Below, piece by piece: positions 52,997 through 62,701 of a DNA stretch of 64,000 nt (the first letter of the stretch is position 1; each line of letters begins with the position of its first letter). The notes under the pieces are model-generated. The model was given only the letters and a program-made list of their open reading frames with translations. It was not told the DNA's origin and made no database searches. A program made the position numbers and the translations under genes. This DNA comes from Candidatus Kapaibacterium sp. (GTDB lineage Bacteria; Bacteroidota; Ignavibacteria; Kapaibacteriales; UBA2268), in contig JAONBD010000005.1 of NCBI GenBank assembly GCA_028376765.1, forward strand, positions 1 through 64,000, given 5' to 3'.

Positions 52997-53530
52997 TTAA
53001 TATTCCCCTCTTAAATTTTTATCACTTGGTTTTTTTCTTGCCAAAATTAATGCTCCAACTACTGCAACTAGTAATATTAATGTAATAGCTTCAAAATGGA
53101 ACAAGTAATCTTGAATCAATATTCTACCTAATTGCTCTACAGATCCAGCTGCTACTGCTGTATTTGGTAGCATTGTCATATCAGAATCGGAGAAAATTAG
53201 TATTATAAAAAATGTTGCTGTCAAAAGAGACCCAAGAGCATATCCACTAATCTTCCTCATGGAGGAGCCTTCTTTTAGCTTTTCTTCGTTACCTAAGTTC
53301 AATAACATTATTACAAATATTACAAGAACCATTATAGCTCCAGCATAAACTAGAACCTGGAGTACTGCTATAAACTCCGCCTGCAAGGTAAGATATAGAC
53401 CTGCTAACATAAAAAAATGAAAAACCAATGCCATTGCAGAGCTAACTGGGTTCCTGGCACTAATTGTTCCAACAGCTCCTGCGATTGCTAGGATGCCTAA
53501 TATCCAAAAAAATACTGTTTGTAAAGCCAC
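52997..53530 (-). CDS. nuoJ: NADH-quinone oxidoreductase subunit J
   Basis: 177 residues with five predicted membrane helices. The motifs [19 protein letters not shown] and [21 protein letters not shown] are characteristic of NuoJ. It begins with a GTG and is followed by nuoK. The tail ([13 protein letters not shown]) is polar. The upstream gene is the (p)ppGpp enzyme, not nuoI, so the complex I operon is split in this genome. Confidence 0.93.
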   Translation of the reverse strand: MALQTVFFWILGILAIAGAVGTISARNPVSSAMALVFHFFMLAGLYLTLQAEFIAVLQVLVYAGAIMVLVIFVIMLLNLGNEEKLKEGSSMRKISGYALGSLLTATFFIILIFSDSDMTMLPNTAVAAGSVEQLGRILIQDYLFHFEAITLILLVAVVGALILARKKPSDKNLRGEY

Positions 53531-53595
53531 TTTTAGCCAATTTTAATTGTTGTATAATTTCAAAAATAATAAAAATTTTGCTCTTGTCAATATGA

Positions 53596-55575
53596 TTATT
53601 TAATTAATCTGACACTAGCGACACCTTTTATCTCATAAATTTTGTTCATTAGCTTCCGAAGATCAAATTCAATTATAAACTTTACTGTTACTTTTGCTTC
53701 AAATTTCAGTTCATAATCCTCTAATTGTACCGATTCTATATTGAGTACATCTATGGAAACCATCATACTAAGAATATCAAAAATAATATTTTGCTTCTTC
53801 TCTCCTTTTATTATAAAGGAATAAATAAGACCCTTAGAAACTAATTCTCTATTATTTGTCTCAATATTACTAAATCCATAATCAATTTTAAACTTCAAAA
53901 AGTCAATTGCTTTATTTACAAATTCACTTCGCTCGGATAGAGATAAATAAAAATCTTCTTTTTCTTTGAAATTCATCTCCCTGTAGAGCTTTTTAAAATC
54001 CATATCATTGATTACTAAATCATGTTTTTTTAATGCTAGCTTCCAATTTTTTTCACCTTCATCGATTTTATATTTTTTTATAGATTTAAGATACTTATTA
54101 ATTCCGGACTTTGCTTTTGGAGTAATAACTAAGTTAAGATCATTTTTATCAGGAGAATGTGAGTCGTTTGTAATTATTTCTACTTGATCCCCGTTATGCA
54201 TTTTATAATCGAGCGGTACTTCCTTACCATTAACTAATGCACCTACACATTTCATTCCAAGGTCAGAATGGATTTCATAAGCAAAATCGAGAGGAGAGGA
54301 ATCTTTAGGGAAAATCAGCATTTCATTGTTTGGTGTAAAAACGTGAATTTCATCAAAGAATAGATTTTTCTTAAGGCTATCAACAAGTTGATCCGATGAT
54401 AAATTGTGTCTATTTTCAAACAAATCTTTTACTGAATCAAGCCATTGCCCAACGTGAATTTCATCAAATACACTTTTTACAGGTAATAGCCCTCTTTTAT
54501 AATTGAAATGAGCCGCCATACCCTCTTCTGCAAAATCGTGCATTTGCTCTGTTCTAATTTGAACTTCAACGGGTTTACGTTGTGGTCCTAAAACAGCAAA
54601 ATGAAGTGAACGATAGCCATTTTTTTTTGGTTTACTTACATAATCTTTAAATGTCTCTGGGATAGGTTGATATAAAGATGCAACCAAACCGTAAACATAA
54701 AATAGTGAGTTTGGATTCTCATATTTGACAATAATTCTCATTGCAATTAAATCGTACAGCTCTTCCAGTGGTTTATTCCTAGCTCTCATCTTATTAAAGA
54801 TAGAGTAGATATGTTTTGCACGTGAACTCACATCAAAAGAAATATCATTCGATTTTATGTAGGGGTCACTGTTTAATAGTTTATTTACTGGCTGAATAAA
54901 TTTTGAAGCATAATCTTCTCTTTCCTTTCTAGTGTTCAGGAGTTTATTCTTTATTTCATAAAATGCTTCTGGATTTATAAATTTAAATGATAAATCTTCT
55001 AATTGCCATTTAATATTTCTAAGTCCAAATCTATTTGCAAATGGAACATAAATTTCCATTGTTTCGTTAGCTATTTCTTTCTGATGATAAAGTTCGTTAC
55101 TCTGTAAATGCCGCATTGTATAGAGTCTCATAGCAAGTTTGAATAACAAAATTCTAACATCTGTTGATAGAGATATTAATAATTTTCTAAAGCTCTCTAA
55201 ATGTTCTAGTTCAATCTCACTTTCTTTCTCTATTGCTTTTATTTTATTCAACCCGTCTATTATAATAGAGACGGTTTCGCCAAATTCAGACCTAATTTTT
55301 TTTAAATTGAAATTAGTATCAAAATCATATAAATCGAATATAAAAGCGACAATCAAAGATTGCTCATCTAAGTGAATTTCATTAACTACTATTTGGGCAA
55401 TTTCAATATTAAATTTAACAGAATACTCACTTTCCACATTTGCTTTTATATCTAAACAAAATTGAAAAGCTTTATTAACATTATCTTCATTAAATTTACT
55501 AAAAGAATTTTTAGCACTTTCAATTATATTTTGAAATTGTATTTGAATTGTATTATCTTTAGCTTGTATGCTCAT
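53596..55575 (-). CDS. RelA/SpoT homologue with degenerate hydrolase motifs
   Basis: The track start (55608) overlaps a promoter-like box; the ATG at 55575 (MSIQAKDNTIQ) is preferred. The N-terminal HD domain is recognisable but its catalytic residues are changed: the family 'LLHDVVEDT' reads FIFDLYDFD, and 'KLADRLHNMRTL' reads KLAMRLYTMRHL. The synthetase domain is well conserved (FKDYVSKPKKNGYRSLH, EVQIRTEQMHDFAEEG). TGS (VFTPNNEMLIFPKDSSPLDFAYE) and a C-terminal ACT-like region follow. A pyrophosphate-transferring (p)ppGpp synthetase without hydrolase is inferred; a separate hydrolase should exist. Confidence 0.85.
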   Translation of the reverse strand: MSIQAKDNTIQIQFQNIIESAKNSFSKFNEDNVNKAFQFCLDIKANVESEYSVKFNIEIAQIVVNEIHLDEQSLIVAFIFDLYDFDTNFNLKKIRSEFGETVSIIIDGLNKIKAIEKESEIELEHLESFRKLLISLSTDVRILLFKLAMRLYTMRHLQSNELYHQKEIANETMEIYVPFANRFGLRNIKWQLEDLSFKFINPEAFYEIKNKLLNTRKEREDYASKFIQPVNKLLNSDPYIKSNDISFDVSSRAKHIYSIFNKMRARNKPLEELYDLIAMRIIVKYENPNSLFYVYGLVASLYQPIPETFKDYVSKPKKNGYRSLHFAVLGPQRKPVEVQIRTEQMHDFAEEGMAAHFNYKRGLLPVKSVFDEIHVGQWLDSVKDLFENRHNLSSDQLVDSLKKNLFFDEIHVFTPNNEMLIFPKDSSPLDFAYEIHSDLGMKCVGALVNGKEVPLDYKMHNGDQVEIITNDSHSPDKNDLNLVITPKAKSGINKYLKSIKKYKIDEGEKNWKLALKKHDLVINDMDFKKLYREMNFKEKEDFYLSLSERSEFVNKAIDFLKFKIDYGFSNIETNNRELVSKGLIYSFIIKGEKKQNIIFDILSMMVSIDVLNIESVQLEDYELKFEAKVTVKFIIEFDLRKLMNKIYEIKGVASVRLIK

Positions 55576-55605
55576 GAATTTATTTTTGAAGTTAAACTTA
55601 AATTC

Positions 55606-55639
55606 CAAATGTAATATACTAATTTTATAATTTAGTAAA
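55606..55639 (-). promoter_or_regulatory. Candidate Bacteroidota-type promoter for the RSH gene
   Basis: On the minus strand TACATTTG (exact TAnnTTTG) overlaps the tracked start codon at 55608; a TTTA box lies 22 bases further upstream. This supports the downstream ATG at 55575. Confidence 0.4.
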
Positions 55640-55663
55640 ATATCAAACTTATCTAATTAATTT

Positions 55664-56665
55664 ATGTCAGAAATTGAGTCAAGAAAGTCAAATCATCCAT
55701 TTTTAATCGGAATCTTTGTATTTAGTGCTATTGCAATTTCGATATTGGCTATATTTTGGCTTGGAGCAAATAAATTTTTTGAAGAGCGAAATTATTATGT
55801 CACCTATTTTGATTCCTCTATTGAAGGATTAGAACAGGGTTCGGCTGTAAAATACCAAGGTGTTCCAGTTGGTACAATTTATAAAGTAAATGTAGCTAGT
55901 GATGGGCAGTTGATTGAAATAATTATGCAAATTGATAAAAAAATATCTATCGATGATAGCCTACGAATTAAAACAGTTATGGCTGGGATTGCAGGTGGGA
56001 AATTTTTACAATTACACTTTACTGATAACCCCTATATGCTTAAAAATCACCCCAAAGTAGATTTTGAATTGCCAGAGGGTGTAAAATCAGTTATTAAATC
56101 TACTCCATCTGATATTGAAGAAATTACGGTCGCAACACAAAAAGTGATTAATAATTTAAAACAACTAGAAATTGCAAAGATTTCGCAAGGATCCTTAGAC
56201 TTTCTAAAAAGTTCCACACAGTTTTTAGATACAGCTACCAGCTTTTTATCAAACGATGAATTTAGAGAGATTATATTAAATATACGAGAGAGTTCGGAGA
56301 ATCTGAACCTTATGATTGAAAAATCTAACAATTCCGATGTTGTTGAAAATTTATCTATTACAGCTAATAATCTTATGGAAACCTCGAAGTCCTTGGAGTT
56401 GTTTTCTGCAAAATTACATAATCAGATTGATTCAATGCGGCTCCCATATTATCTTGACAAAATTTATAGTGATTATGATACTTTGATTTCAAAAATGGAA
56501 GTTTCAGTTTCTTTAATTACTTATAGGATGGACGAATTAATCCAAGAAAGTGGTGCGACACTAGAAGAATTTAAAAGAACAAGCAGAAGAATTAGAAATG
56601 CTGCCGAAGACATTAGTGATCAGCCAAGCAGAATATTTAGTGAACCAGCAAGAGATGAGAAATAA
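55664..56665 (+). CDS. MCE/MlaD-domain lipid-transport protein
   Basis: An N-terminal membrane anchor (GIFVFSAIAISILAIFWLG) is followed by an MCE domain (YFDSSIEGLEQGSAVKYQG...VGTIYKV...MAGIAGGKFLQL). A long, mostly helical C-terminal region of ~200 residues comes after. MlaD-type proteins form hexameric rings that pass lipids between the membranes together with an ABC permease and ATPase. Those partners are not in this window. The helical tail may form a tunnel as in PqiB/LetB-like proteins (inference). The gene opens the long operon at the end of the window and overlaps pyrC by one base (TAATG). Confidence 0.82.
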   Translation: MSEIESRKSNHPFLIGIFVFSAIAISILAIFWLGANKFFEERNYYVTYFDSSIEGLEQGSAVKYQGVPVGTIYKVNVASDGQLIEIIMQIDKKISIDDSLRIKTVMAGIAGGKFLQLHFTDNPYMLKNHPKVDFELPEGVKSVIKSTPSDIEEITVATQKVINNLKQLEIAKISQGSLDFLKSSTQFLDTATSFLSNDEFREIILNIRESSENLNLMIEKSNNSDVVENLSITANNLMETSKSLELFSAKLHNQIDSMRLPYYLDKIYSDYDTLISKMEVSVSLITYRMDELIQESGATLEEFKRTSRRIRNAAEDISDQPSRIFSEPARDEK

Positions 56666-58017
56666 TGAATTTTATAAATAAGGATAAAAAACAATTAATT
56701 AAAAATGCTAGGATAATTAACCAATCGAAGATAATAAGTTCTGATTTGTTAATTGAAGGCGAAAGAATTGTTAAAATTGATAATGATATAACTGACGACC
56801 AAGCTAAGTTAATTGACGCTAAAGGTCATTATCTTATACCAGGTATTATTGACGATCAAGTTCATTTTCGTGAACCAGGTCTGACCCATAAAGCAAATAT
56901 ATATACTGAAAGTAGAGCCGCTGTAGCAGGTGGTGTTACATCATTTATGGAAATGCCAAATACAAAGCCACCAGCTTTAACAATAGAAGAACTTGAAAAG
57001 AAATATTCCATCGCAAAAGTTAATTCTCTTGGAAATTATTCCTTTTTTATGGGAACTAGTAATCAGAATGCAGATGAAGCATTAAAAATCAATCCAAAGG
57101 AAATCTGTGGAATAAAGATTTTTATGGGCAGTTCTACTGGAAATATGCTAGTTGATGATACCGAAACTTTAGAAAAAATATTTTGTAACTCACCAACTAT
57201 AACGGCTATCCATTCTGAAGATGAGCAAATAATAAATGACAATTTGCGAATCTATAAAGAAAAATATGGTGAAGAAATTCCATTTGATGCTCACCCTTTA
57301 ATTAGAAATGTAGAAGCTTGTTATAAATCGACAGTAAAAGCTATTGAAATAGCAAATAGGTGCAATGCTAGGTTACACATACTTCATATTTCTACAGGTA
57401 AAGAAACTGATTTATTTAATAATACAATTCCACTTTTGGAAAAAAATATTACAGCTGAAGTTTGCGTTCATCACCTTTGGTACGATTCAAGTGACTATGA
57501 AAAATATGGAAGTCTTATAAAATGCAACCCAGCAATTAAAGAAGCTTCTAATAAAAATAAAATATTGGAAGCGTTACTCGATGATAGAATTGATGTAATA
57601 GCATCTGATCACGCACCACATACTTGGCAAGAAAAACAAAATAAGTATTTGAGTGCACCATCTGGAATACCTTTGGTTTCTCATACGTTAAATGTGATGC
57701 TAGAGCTTTATCATGAGGGTAAAATCAGTTTAGAGAAAATAGTTGAGAAAATGTCACACTCAGTTTCTGATCTATTCAGAATAGAAGATAGAGGTTATAT
57801 AAAAGAAGGTTACTTTGCTGATCTAGCATTATTGGATATAAACGAAAAGTACGAAGTCAACAAATTTAATATCAATTACAAATGTGCATGGTCTCCATTT
57901 GAAGGTGAGACTTTTAAAGGGAAAGTTACAGATACATGGGTATCGGGTCATCATGCTTATAGTAATGGTTTATTTGATGAGTCACAAAAAGGTCATAGAT
58001 TAAAATTTAAATATTAA
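56665..58017 (+). CDS. pyrC: Dihydroorotase
   Basis: An amidohydrolase of 450 residues. The metal-binding IDDQVHFREPG, then the conserved FMEMPNTKPP, AIHSEDE and LHILHIST, and the late metal Asp in IASDHAPHT, are present. The family closes carbamoyl aspartate to dihydroorotate in pyrimidine synthesis. The N-terminal part looks like a normal class I-type enzyme. A hydantoinase or allantoinase is the alternative for this fold, but PNTKPP and HAPHT favour dihydroorotase. No other pyr genes are near. Confidence 0.88.
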   Translation: MNFINKDKKQLIKNARIINQSKIISSDLLIEGERIVKIDNDITDDQAKLIDAKGHYLIPGIIDDQVHFREPGLTHKANIYTESRAAVAGGVTSFMEMPNTKPPALTIEELEKKYSIAKVNSLGNYSFFMGTSNQNADEALKINPKEICGIKIFMGSSTGNMLVDDTETLEKIFCNSPTITAIHSEDEQIINDNLRIYKEKYGEEIPFDAHPLIRNVEACYKSTVKAIEIANRCNARLHILHISTGKETDLFNNTIPLLEKNITAEVCVHHLWYDSSDYEKYGSLIKCNPAIKEASNKNKILEALLDDRIDVIASDHAPHTWQEKQNKYLSAPSGIPLVSHTLNVMLELYHEGKISLEKIVEKMSHSVSDLFRIEDRGYIKEGYFADLALLDINEKYEVNKFNINYKCAWSPFEGETFKGKVTDTWVSGHHAYSNGLFDESQKGHRLKFKY

Positions 58018-58025
58018 GGTAAGAA

Positions 58026-58487
58026 ATGGAAAATATTTTTGGAAATTTGAACGCAGGAAACAAAAAGTTTGCAATAATCGTAACAAGATGGAACGAGTTT
58101 ATTGTATCCAAATTGCAAGATGGTGCAATTGATGCAATTAGTAGAACAGGTGGAGTTAAAGAGAATATTACAATTTACACTTGCCCAGGATCATTCGAGA
58201 TTCCACTACTCGCAAAAAAAGTCTGCAACACAAAAAAATACGATGCGGTTATTGCTTTAGGAACTGTTATCAGAGGGGCTACTCCCCATTTTGATATGAT
58301 AGCAGCAGAAGTTACTAAAGGGTTAGCCAATGTTTCACTTGATACTGGAGTGCCTATTTCATTTGGTGTACTTACTACTGATACAATCGAACAAGCTATT
58401 GAAAGAGCTGGAACTAAAGCTGGAAATAAGGGCTACGAAGCTGCTATGACTGCTATAGAAATGATTGATCTTTTTGATAAAATTTAA
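58026..58487 (+). CDS. ribH: 6,7-dimethyl-8-ribityllumazine synthase
   Basis: 153 residues, with [12 protein letters not shown], the substrate loop [27 protein letters not shown] and [17 protein letters not shown], all characteristic of RibH. It condenses 5-amino-6-ribitylaminouracil and dihydroxybutanone phosphate in riboflavin synthesis and forms large icosahedral or pentameric assemblies. No other rib genes are in the window. The next gene starts ten bases after its stop. Confidence 0.95.
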   Translation: MENIFGNLNAGNKKFAIIVTRWNEFIVSKLQDGAIDAISRTGGVKENITIYTCPGSFEIPLLAKKVCNTKKYDAVIALGTVIRGATPHFDMIAAEVTKGLANVSLDTGVPISFGVLTTDTIEQAIERAGTKAGNKGYEAAMTAIEMIDLFDKI

Positions 58488-58497
58488 GTCTCACAAT

Positions 58498-60774
58498 ATG
58501 AAATATTTAGCATTTTTAGTACTTTTTCTTGGTGTAGATTTGTCTGCACAATTCCAGCTTAGCGACTGGCAATTATTTACTTCTTTTAACTCGCCAAGTG
58601 GAGCCACACAGGATACAAAAGGCAACTTGTGGGTATCAACAACTGGTGGTGTTTACAGATATAACCCATCGGATAGCACTTATATTACATTCAACAAGCT
58701 AAATGGCTTATCCGATTTACAGTACACTTCAATAATATCAATGCCAGAAAACAACTGGATCATTTGTGGTTCTAATCAAGGAGCAATTGATATTATTGAT
58801 GATGAATCGCTTGAAATCCTTAATATCAATGATTTAAAAAACTTTTCTTCTGTTGGTGCTCCTATTTCCAAAATGATACCATACAATGGTATTATTTATG
58901 TCGCTTCGACAATTGGTTTATCAGAATTTAAACCACAAAAAGGAGTTGAATCAATTAATCAAACTTTTGGAGATACATATCAAACTTTAGGATTAATTGA
59001 TATAGCAGTTTTAAATAATGAAATTTATATCCTTGTTCAAAATCAAGGTATATTTAAGATTCAGATTGGAAAAATAATAACTGATCCCTCCAATTGGATA
59101 AAAGTAAATTTAAACAATGCTACAGGTTCGGACTTAATTGGGATGCTCGAATTTGATAATAAATTATATATCCAAAGTGCTAATACTATTTGGGAATATG
59201 CAGAAGACTCTGTAAAAGTAATTGACGAATTTGATACTTACGAGTACTTAAGCTTGGCAAATTTTAATCAATCATTATATGCTGTTACATTTTTTTCGGC
59301 AAAAGATATATTTACTGGAGAAATATTTTTTGACTTTTCAGTAAGATTCAAAGACGCCTTTGATTTTAAGTCAGAAGATGAAAATAACTTATTGCTATTA
59401 ACAGAAGAAAATGGTGTTAAAAATTATTCTAATGATGCTACCCAGTTAGTACCAAATTCATTGGCACTAAACACAATAAATGATATAGCAATCTATAATG
59501 ATGAAATTTGGCTTACAACTGGTCTTAAGGGTACAATGTATTTTGACGGTAGTAATTGGGATTATTTTTCTAATAATTTGAAAGATATATGGGATACAGA
59601 TATTAGTGGTATTGCACACAAATCCTTATATATCAATCCTGAAGGTACTGTTTATGTTGGTCAAAAAGGTAGTGGTTTATACGAGTTTAGTAGAAATCAG
59701 GATTCTTTTGATTTGCAAATATATTCAGATTCTAATTCAGTTTTTAAAGGGATAACTGATTTTGTACCTGGTACAACAGGTATTTTTAATGAGGTTGGAG
59801 AGTCAATTTCAGATCAAAATGGAATATTATGGTCAGTAAATAATGGTGTGAATACAAAAGGCTTTACACTCGTTGCTAAAAATGATGATCAGTTTAAAGG
59901 GTTTGGCTATATACCAGAAGGAACTTGTATAGGTCAGGATTCGAGAGGGTATTATCATATTGAAATTGATACCGATGGTACTAAATGGCTTGGCTCAGAT
60001 GAAAGCTCCGAAGTTGATGGCTTATTTCTATTTAATGAAAATGGCACCTTGGAAGATGAATCTGATGATATTTGTAAAGTAATAAGAATTTCTAATTTGA
60101 ATGATTTACCAAATAATCAAATAACTGATATTGCATTGGACAAAAATGGGTGGATGTGGGTTGGTACTCCAACAGGATTAGTATATTTTATAAATCCAGG
60201 AGCATTTCTTTATTCAGATAACCCAAATGACATGATACCAGTTACAGCATCCATATTTGATGGTTTAAATGTAGTTGATATAAAAATAGATGCCGTTAAT
60301 AATAAATGGGTAGCTACTTCAGAAGATATTCAAATATTTGATTCCGAAGGCACAGAATTACTTTATACTATAAACTCAACAAATTCACCATTACCAAATT
60401 CAGGTATAACAACATTAGAGATGATTGAAGAGACTGGTGAAGTTCTAATTGGTTCGGCAACGGGCTTGTTTAGAGTAAAAACATTAAATTCTAAACCACT
60501 TCAAGCCTATGATATCACAACTTACCCTCAACCTTTTGACCCAGAAAGAGATCTTACAATGACTATAAATGGATTAGCTGCAGATTCTGAACTTAGAATT
60601 ATTACTCCAAGTGGTGAGATTGTAAAGGTACTTGAAGCACAAGGCAAGGAAACTGTTTGGGATGGAAGAAATAAAAATGGTAGATTTGTAGATTCAGGTG
60701 TGTATTTAATAATTGCAGGCTCTGGAAAAAATGGTGCAAGATCAGTTGGTAAATTTGCAGTAATCAAAAAATAG
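58498..60774 (+). CDS. Secreted two-component-propeller protein with T9SS-type C-terminus
   Basis: The tracked TTG at 58465 lies in ribH; the ATG at 58498 begins a proper signal peptide (MKYLAFLVLFLGVDLSAQ) and is preferred (758 residues). Repeats of the two-component regulator propeller type (GNLWVSTTGGVYRYN, GTVYVGQKGSGLYEF, GWMWVGTPTGLVYF) suggest a beta-propeller. The C-terminal ~85 residues (YPQPFDPERDLTMTI...ELRIITPSGEIVKVL...DSGVYLIIAGSG) form a FlgD-like sorting domain. In the kinase form such propellers sense ligands; here there is no kinase, so it is a secreted or surface protein of unknown ligand. Confidence 0.8.
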   Translation: MKYLAFLVLFLGVDLSAQFQLSDWQLFTSFNSPSGATQDTKGNLWVSTTGGVYRYNPSDSTYITFNKLNGLSDLQYTSIISMPENNWIICGSNQGAIDIIDDESLEILNINDLKNFSSVGAPISKMIPYNGIIYVASTIGLSEFKPQKGVESINQTFGDTYQTLGLIDIAVLNNEIYILVQNQGIFKIQIGKIITDPSNWIKVNLNNATGSDLIGMLEFDNKLYIQSANTIWEYAEDSVKVIDEFDTYEYLSLANFNQSLYAVTFFSAKDIFTGEIFFDFSVRFKDAFDFKSEDENNLLLLTEENGVKNYSNDATQLVPNSLALNTINDIAIYNDEIWLTTGLKGTMYFDGSNWDYFSNNLKDIWDTDISGIAHKSLYINPEGTVYVGQKGSGLYEFSRNQDSFDLQIYSDSNSVFKGITDFVPGTTGIFNEVGESISDQNGILWSVNNGVNTKGFTLVAKNDDQFKGFGYIPEGTCIGQDSRGYYHIEIDTDGTKWLGSDESSEVDGLFLFNENGTLEDESDDICKVIRISNLNDLPNNQITDIALDKNGWMWVGTPTGLVYFINPGAFLYSDNPNDMIPVTASIFDGLNVVDIKIDAVNNKWVATSEDIQIFDSEGTELLYTINSTNSPLPNSGITTLEMIEETGEVLIGSATGLFRVKTLNSKPLQAYDITTYPQPFDPERDLTMTINGLAADSELRIITPSGEIVKVLEAQGKETVWDGRNKNGRFVDSGVYLIIAGSGKNGARSVGKFAVIKK

Positions 60775-60782
60775 ATATTTAT

Positions 60783-61679
60783 ATGGAACAGAAACAAAAG
60801 AATGTAATTTTAAGCTTAATTCCAGCATTTGTAGTTGCAGTACTTTTTTTAATGGCTTGGACAGAGCCAGATGTTGATTTGCAAGATCCTTGGTATAGAA
60901 CTTTAAACAAATTCAATGAAACTCGAGCTCTTCAAAAAGAGAATCCAGAATTGTATAATCAAAAAATTCAGGAAGTTGGAAAAGAGTTTGAAGAACTTGC
61001 AACTAAATATTCTTTTCATCCAAAAGTTAGAATGCTTAATGGTTATTACTTAATGAGCGTAGGTAAAAATAAAGAAGCAATCGAGGAGCTTAAAGTTGCT
61101 ATTGAAGATGGAAAAGGTGGACTCGTAAATCAAATAGAATTTCAAGCTGGGGATATGCTATCCCAAATAGCCTTGGGCAGAACTAATCAATTGTTTGAAC
61201 AAGCAAGGAATAACAAAGATCCCAAAAACATAATTTTAGCCAATAATATTTTGCTAGATGTATTGCCATATATTTCTTACAATCCAGATATACATTTTCA
61301 ATTAGGTAAAACCAATGCAGAAATGGGTGACTATTATAAAGCTTTGGAGTACTACGAGAATGCAATTAAACGAAATCCAAAACACGAAGGTGCTGGTAGA
61401 GGAAAAGCTCATCTAAACTTTTTGCTAGGTAATAAATTTATTGGTGAAAATAATTTTAATCAAGCATATATACATTACAGAATAGCACAATCTATAATTC
61501 CTAATCACCCTGATTACAATAACAATTTAGGAAATACCTGTTTAAAATTGAATAAGTTTGATGAGGCGGTTAAGCATTTTGGAAATGCTAATAAAAATTA
61601 CCCAGATAATAGAGTGTTTAAAGGTAACTTAGAAATAGCTAAAAAAGCACTTGCACAATCAAAAAATCAAAATAGGTAA
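60783..61679 (+). CDS. Membrane-anchored TPR protein
   Basis: A single N-terminal membrane helix (LSLIPAFVVAVLFLMAW) is followed by several tetratricopeptide repeats (YYKALEYYENAIKRNPKHEG, YNNNLGNTCLKLNKFDEAVK, HFGNANKNYPDNRVF). The repeats should face the periplasm and mediate protein contacts. It lies nine bases after the propeller gene and overlaps the dehydrogenase by one base. The partner is unknown; the neighbouring T9SS protein is a candidate. Confidence 0.75.
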   Translation: MEQKQKNVILSLIPAFVVAVLFLMAWTEPDVDLQDPWYRTLNKFNETRALQKENPELYNQKIQEVGKEFEELATKYSFHPKVRMLNGYYLMSVGKNKEAIEELKVAIEDGKGGLVNQIEFQAGDMLSQIALGRTNQLFEQARNNKDPKNIILANNILLDVLPYISYNPDIHFQLGKTNAEMGDYYKALEYYENAIKRNPKHEGAGRGKAHLNFLLGNKFIGENNFNQAYIHYRIAQSIIPNHPDYNNNLGNTCLKLNKFDEAVKHFGNANKNYPDNRVFKGNLEIAKKALAQSKNQNR

Positions 61680-62701
61680 TGTCTAATAAACTAAATGTTG
61701 GCGTAATTGGTTGCGGATATTGGGGGAATCATATTCTAAGGAATTTTAATAATTCTGAAAATTGGAATCTACACTCTGCATGCGATACTGACAAGAACCA
61801 ATTGTCTAAACAAAAGCAATTATATCCAGATACCCATTTTACTCAAGATGCTGATGAATTGTTTGATAATCCAAACATAGATGCTATTGCAATAGCTACA
61901 CCGGTTTTCTCACATTTTGAATTAGCTAAAAAAACTCTTGAATCAAATAAACACGCTTGGGTTGAAAAACCTCTTACAGCTAATTATCAAGAGGCTCTAG
62001 CACTTAATAAAATTGCCAAAGATAATAATTTATGCCTGAATGTTGACCATACCTATATCTATACGCCTTCTGTACAAATGATAAAGGAAGTAATAGATTC
62101 TGGTGAATTAGGCGATCCCCTTTACTTTGATTCTGTTAGAATTAACTTAGGATTATTTCAACATGATATTAATGTAGTTTGGGATTTAGCACCACATGAC
62201 ATTTCTATATTAGATTACTGTATTGGTAAAAAGCCTACTAGCGTTTCAGCATCTGGAGCATCAGTTATAAAATATTCCAAAAAAGAACTAGAAAATATTG
62301 CTTATTTAAATTTGAATTATAATAACGATATGATAGCTCATATTCACGTCAATTGGCTTTCACCAGTAAAAATTAGAAAAATAATAATTGGTGGAACTAA
62401 AAAAATGTTAGTCTTCGATGATATGCAGAACTCCGAAAAAATTAGAATTTATGATAGCGGAGTTAATATAAATTCAAAAGAAGATATATATAATTCTTTA
62501 GTGCAATACCGTATTGGCGATATGTACTCTCCTAAGATAGATAATAAAGAAGCATTGAAAGAAGAAGTTGATAGTTTCTATAATGCTATAATTAACAAAA
62601 GTGATACAATAACTAGCGGTCAGCTAGGTGCAGATGTAGTTAATATTTTGGAATCTGCAAATAAATCAATGAAAAATAATTCTCAATTAATTCAACTTTA
62701 A
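61679..62701 (+). CDS. Gfo/Idh/MocA-family NAD(P)-dependent dehydrogenase
   Basis: The Rossmann motif VGVIGCGYWGNHILRNF is followed by the family's EKPLTANYQEAL and the catalytic region VWDLAPHDISILDYC. This group often oxidises nucleotide-linked or free sugars and frequently occurs in surface-glycan clusters; the substrate is not visible. Its start overlaps the preceding TPR stop by one base, and the next gene begins directly after its stop. Confidence 0.85.
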   Translation: MSNKLNVGVIGCGYWGNHILRNFNNSENWNLHSACDTDKNQLSKQKQLYPDTHFTQDADELFDNPNIDAIAIATPVFSHFELAKKTLESNKHAWVEKPLTANYQEALALNKIAKDNNLCLNVDHTYIYTPSVQMIKEVIDSGELGDPLYFDSVRINLGLFQHDINVVWDLAPHDISILDYCIGKKPTSVSASGASVIKYSKKELENIAYLNLNYNNDMIAHIHVNWLSPVKIRKIIIGGTKKMLVFDDMQNSEKIRIYDSGVNINSKEDIYNSLVQYRIGDMYSPKIDNKEALKEEVDSFYNAIINKSDTITSGQLGADVVNILESANKSMKNNSQLIQL

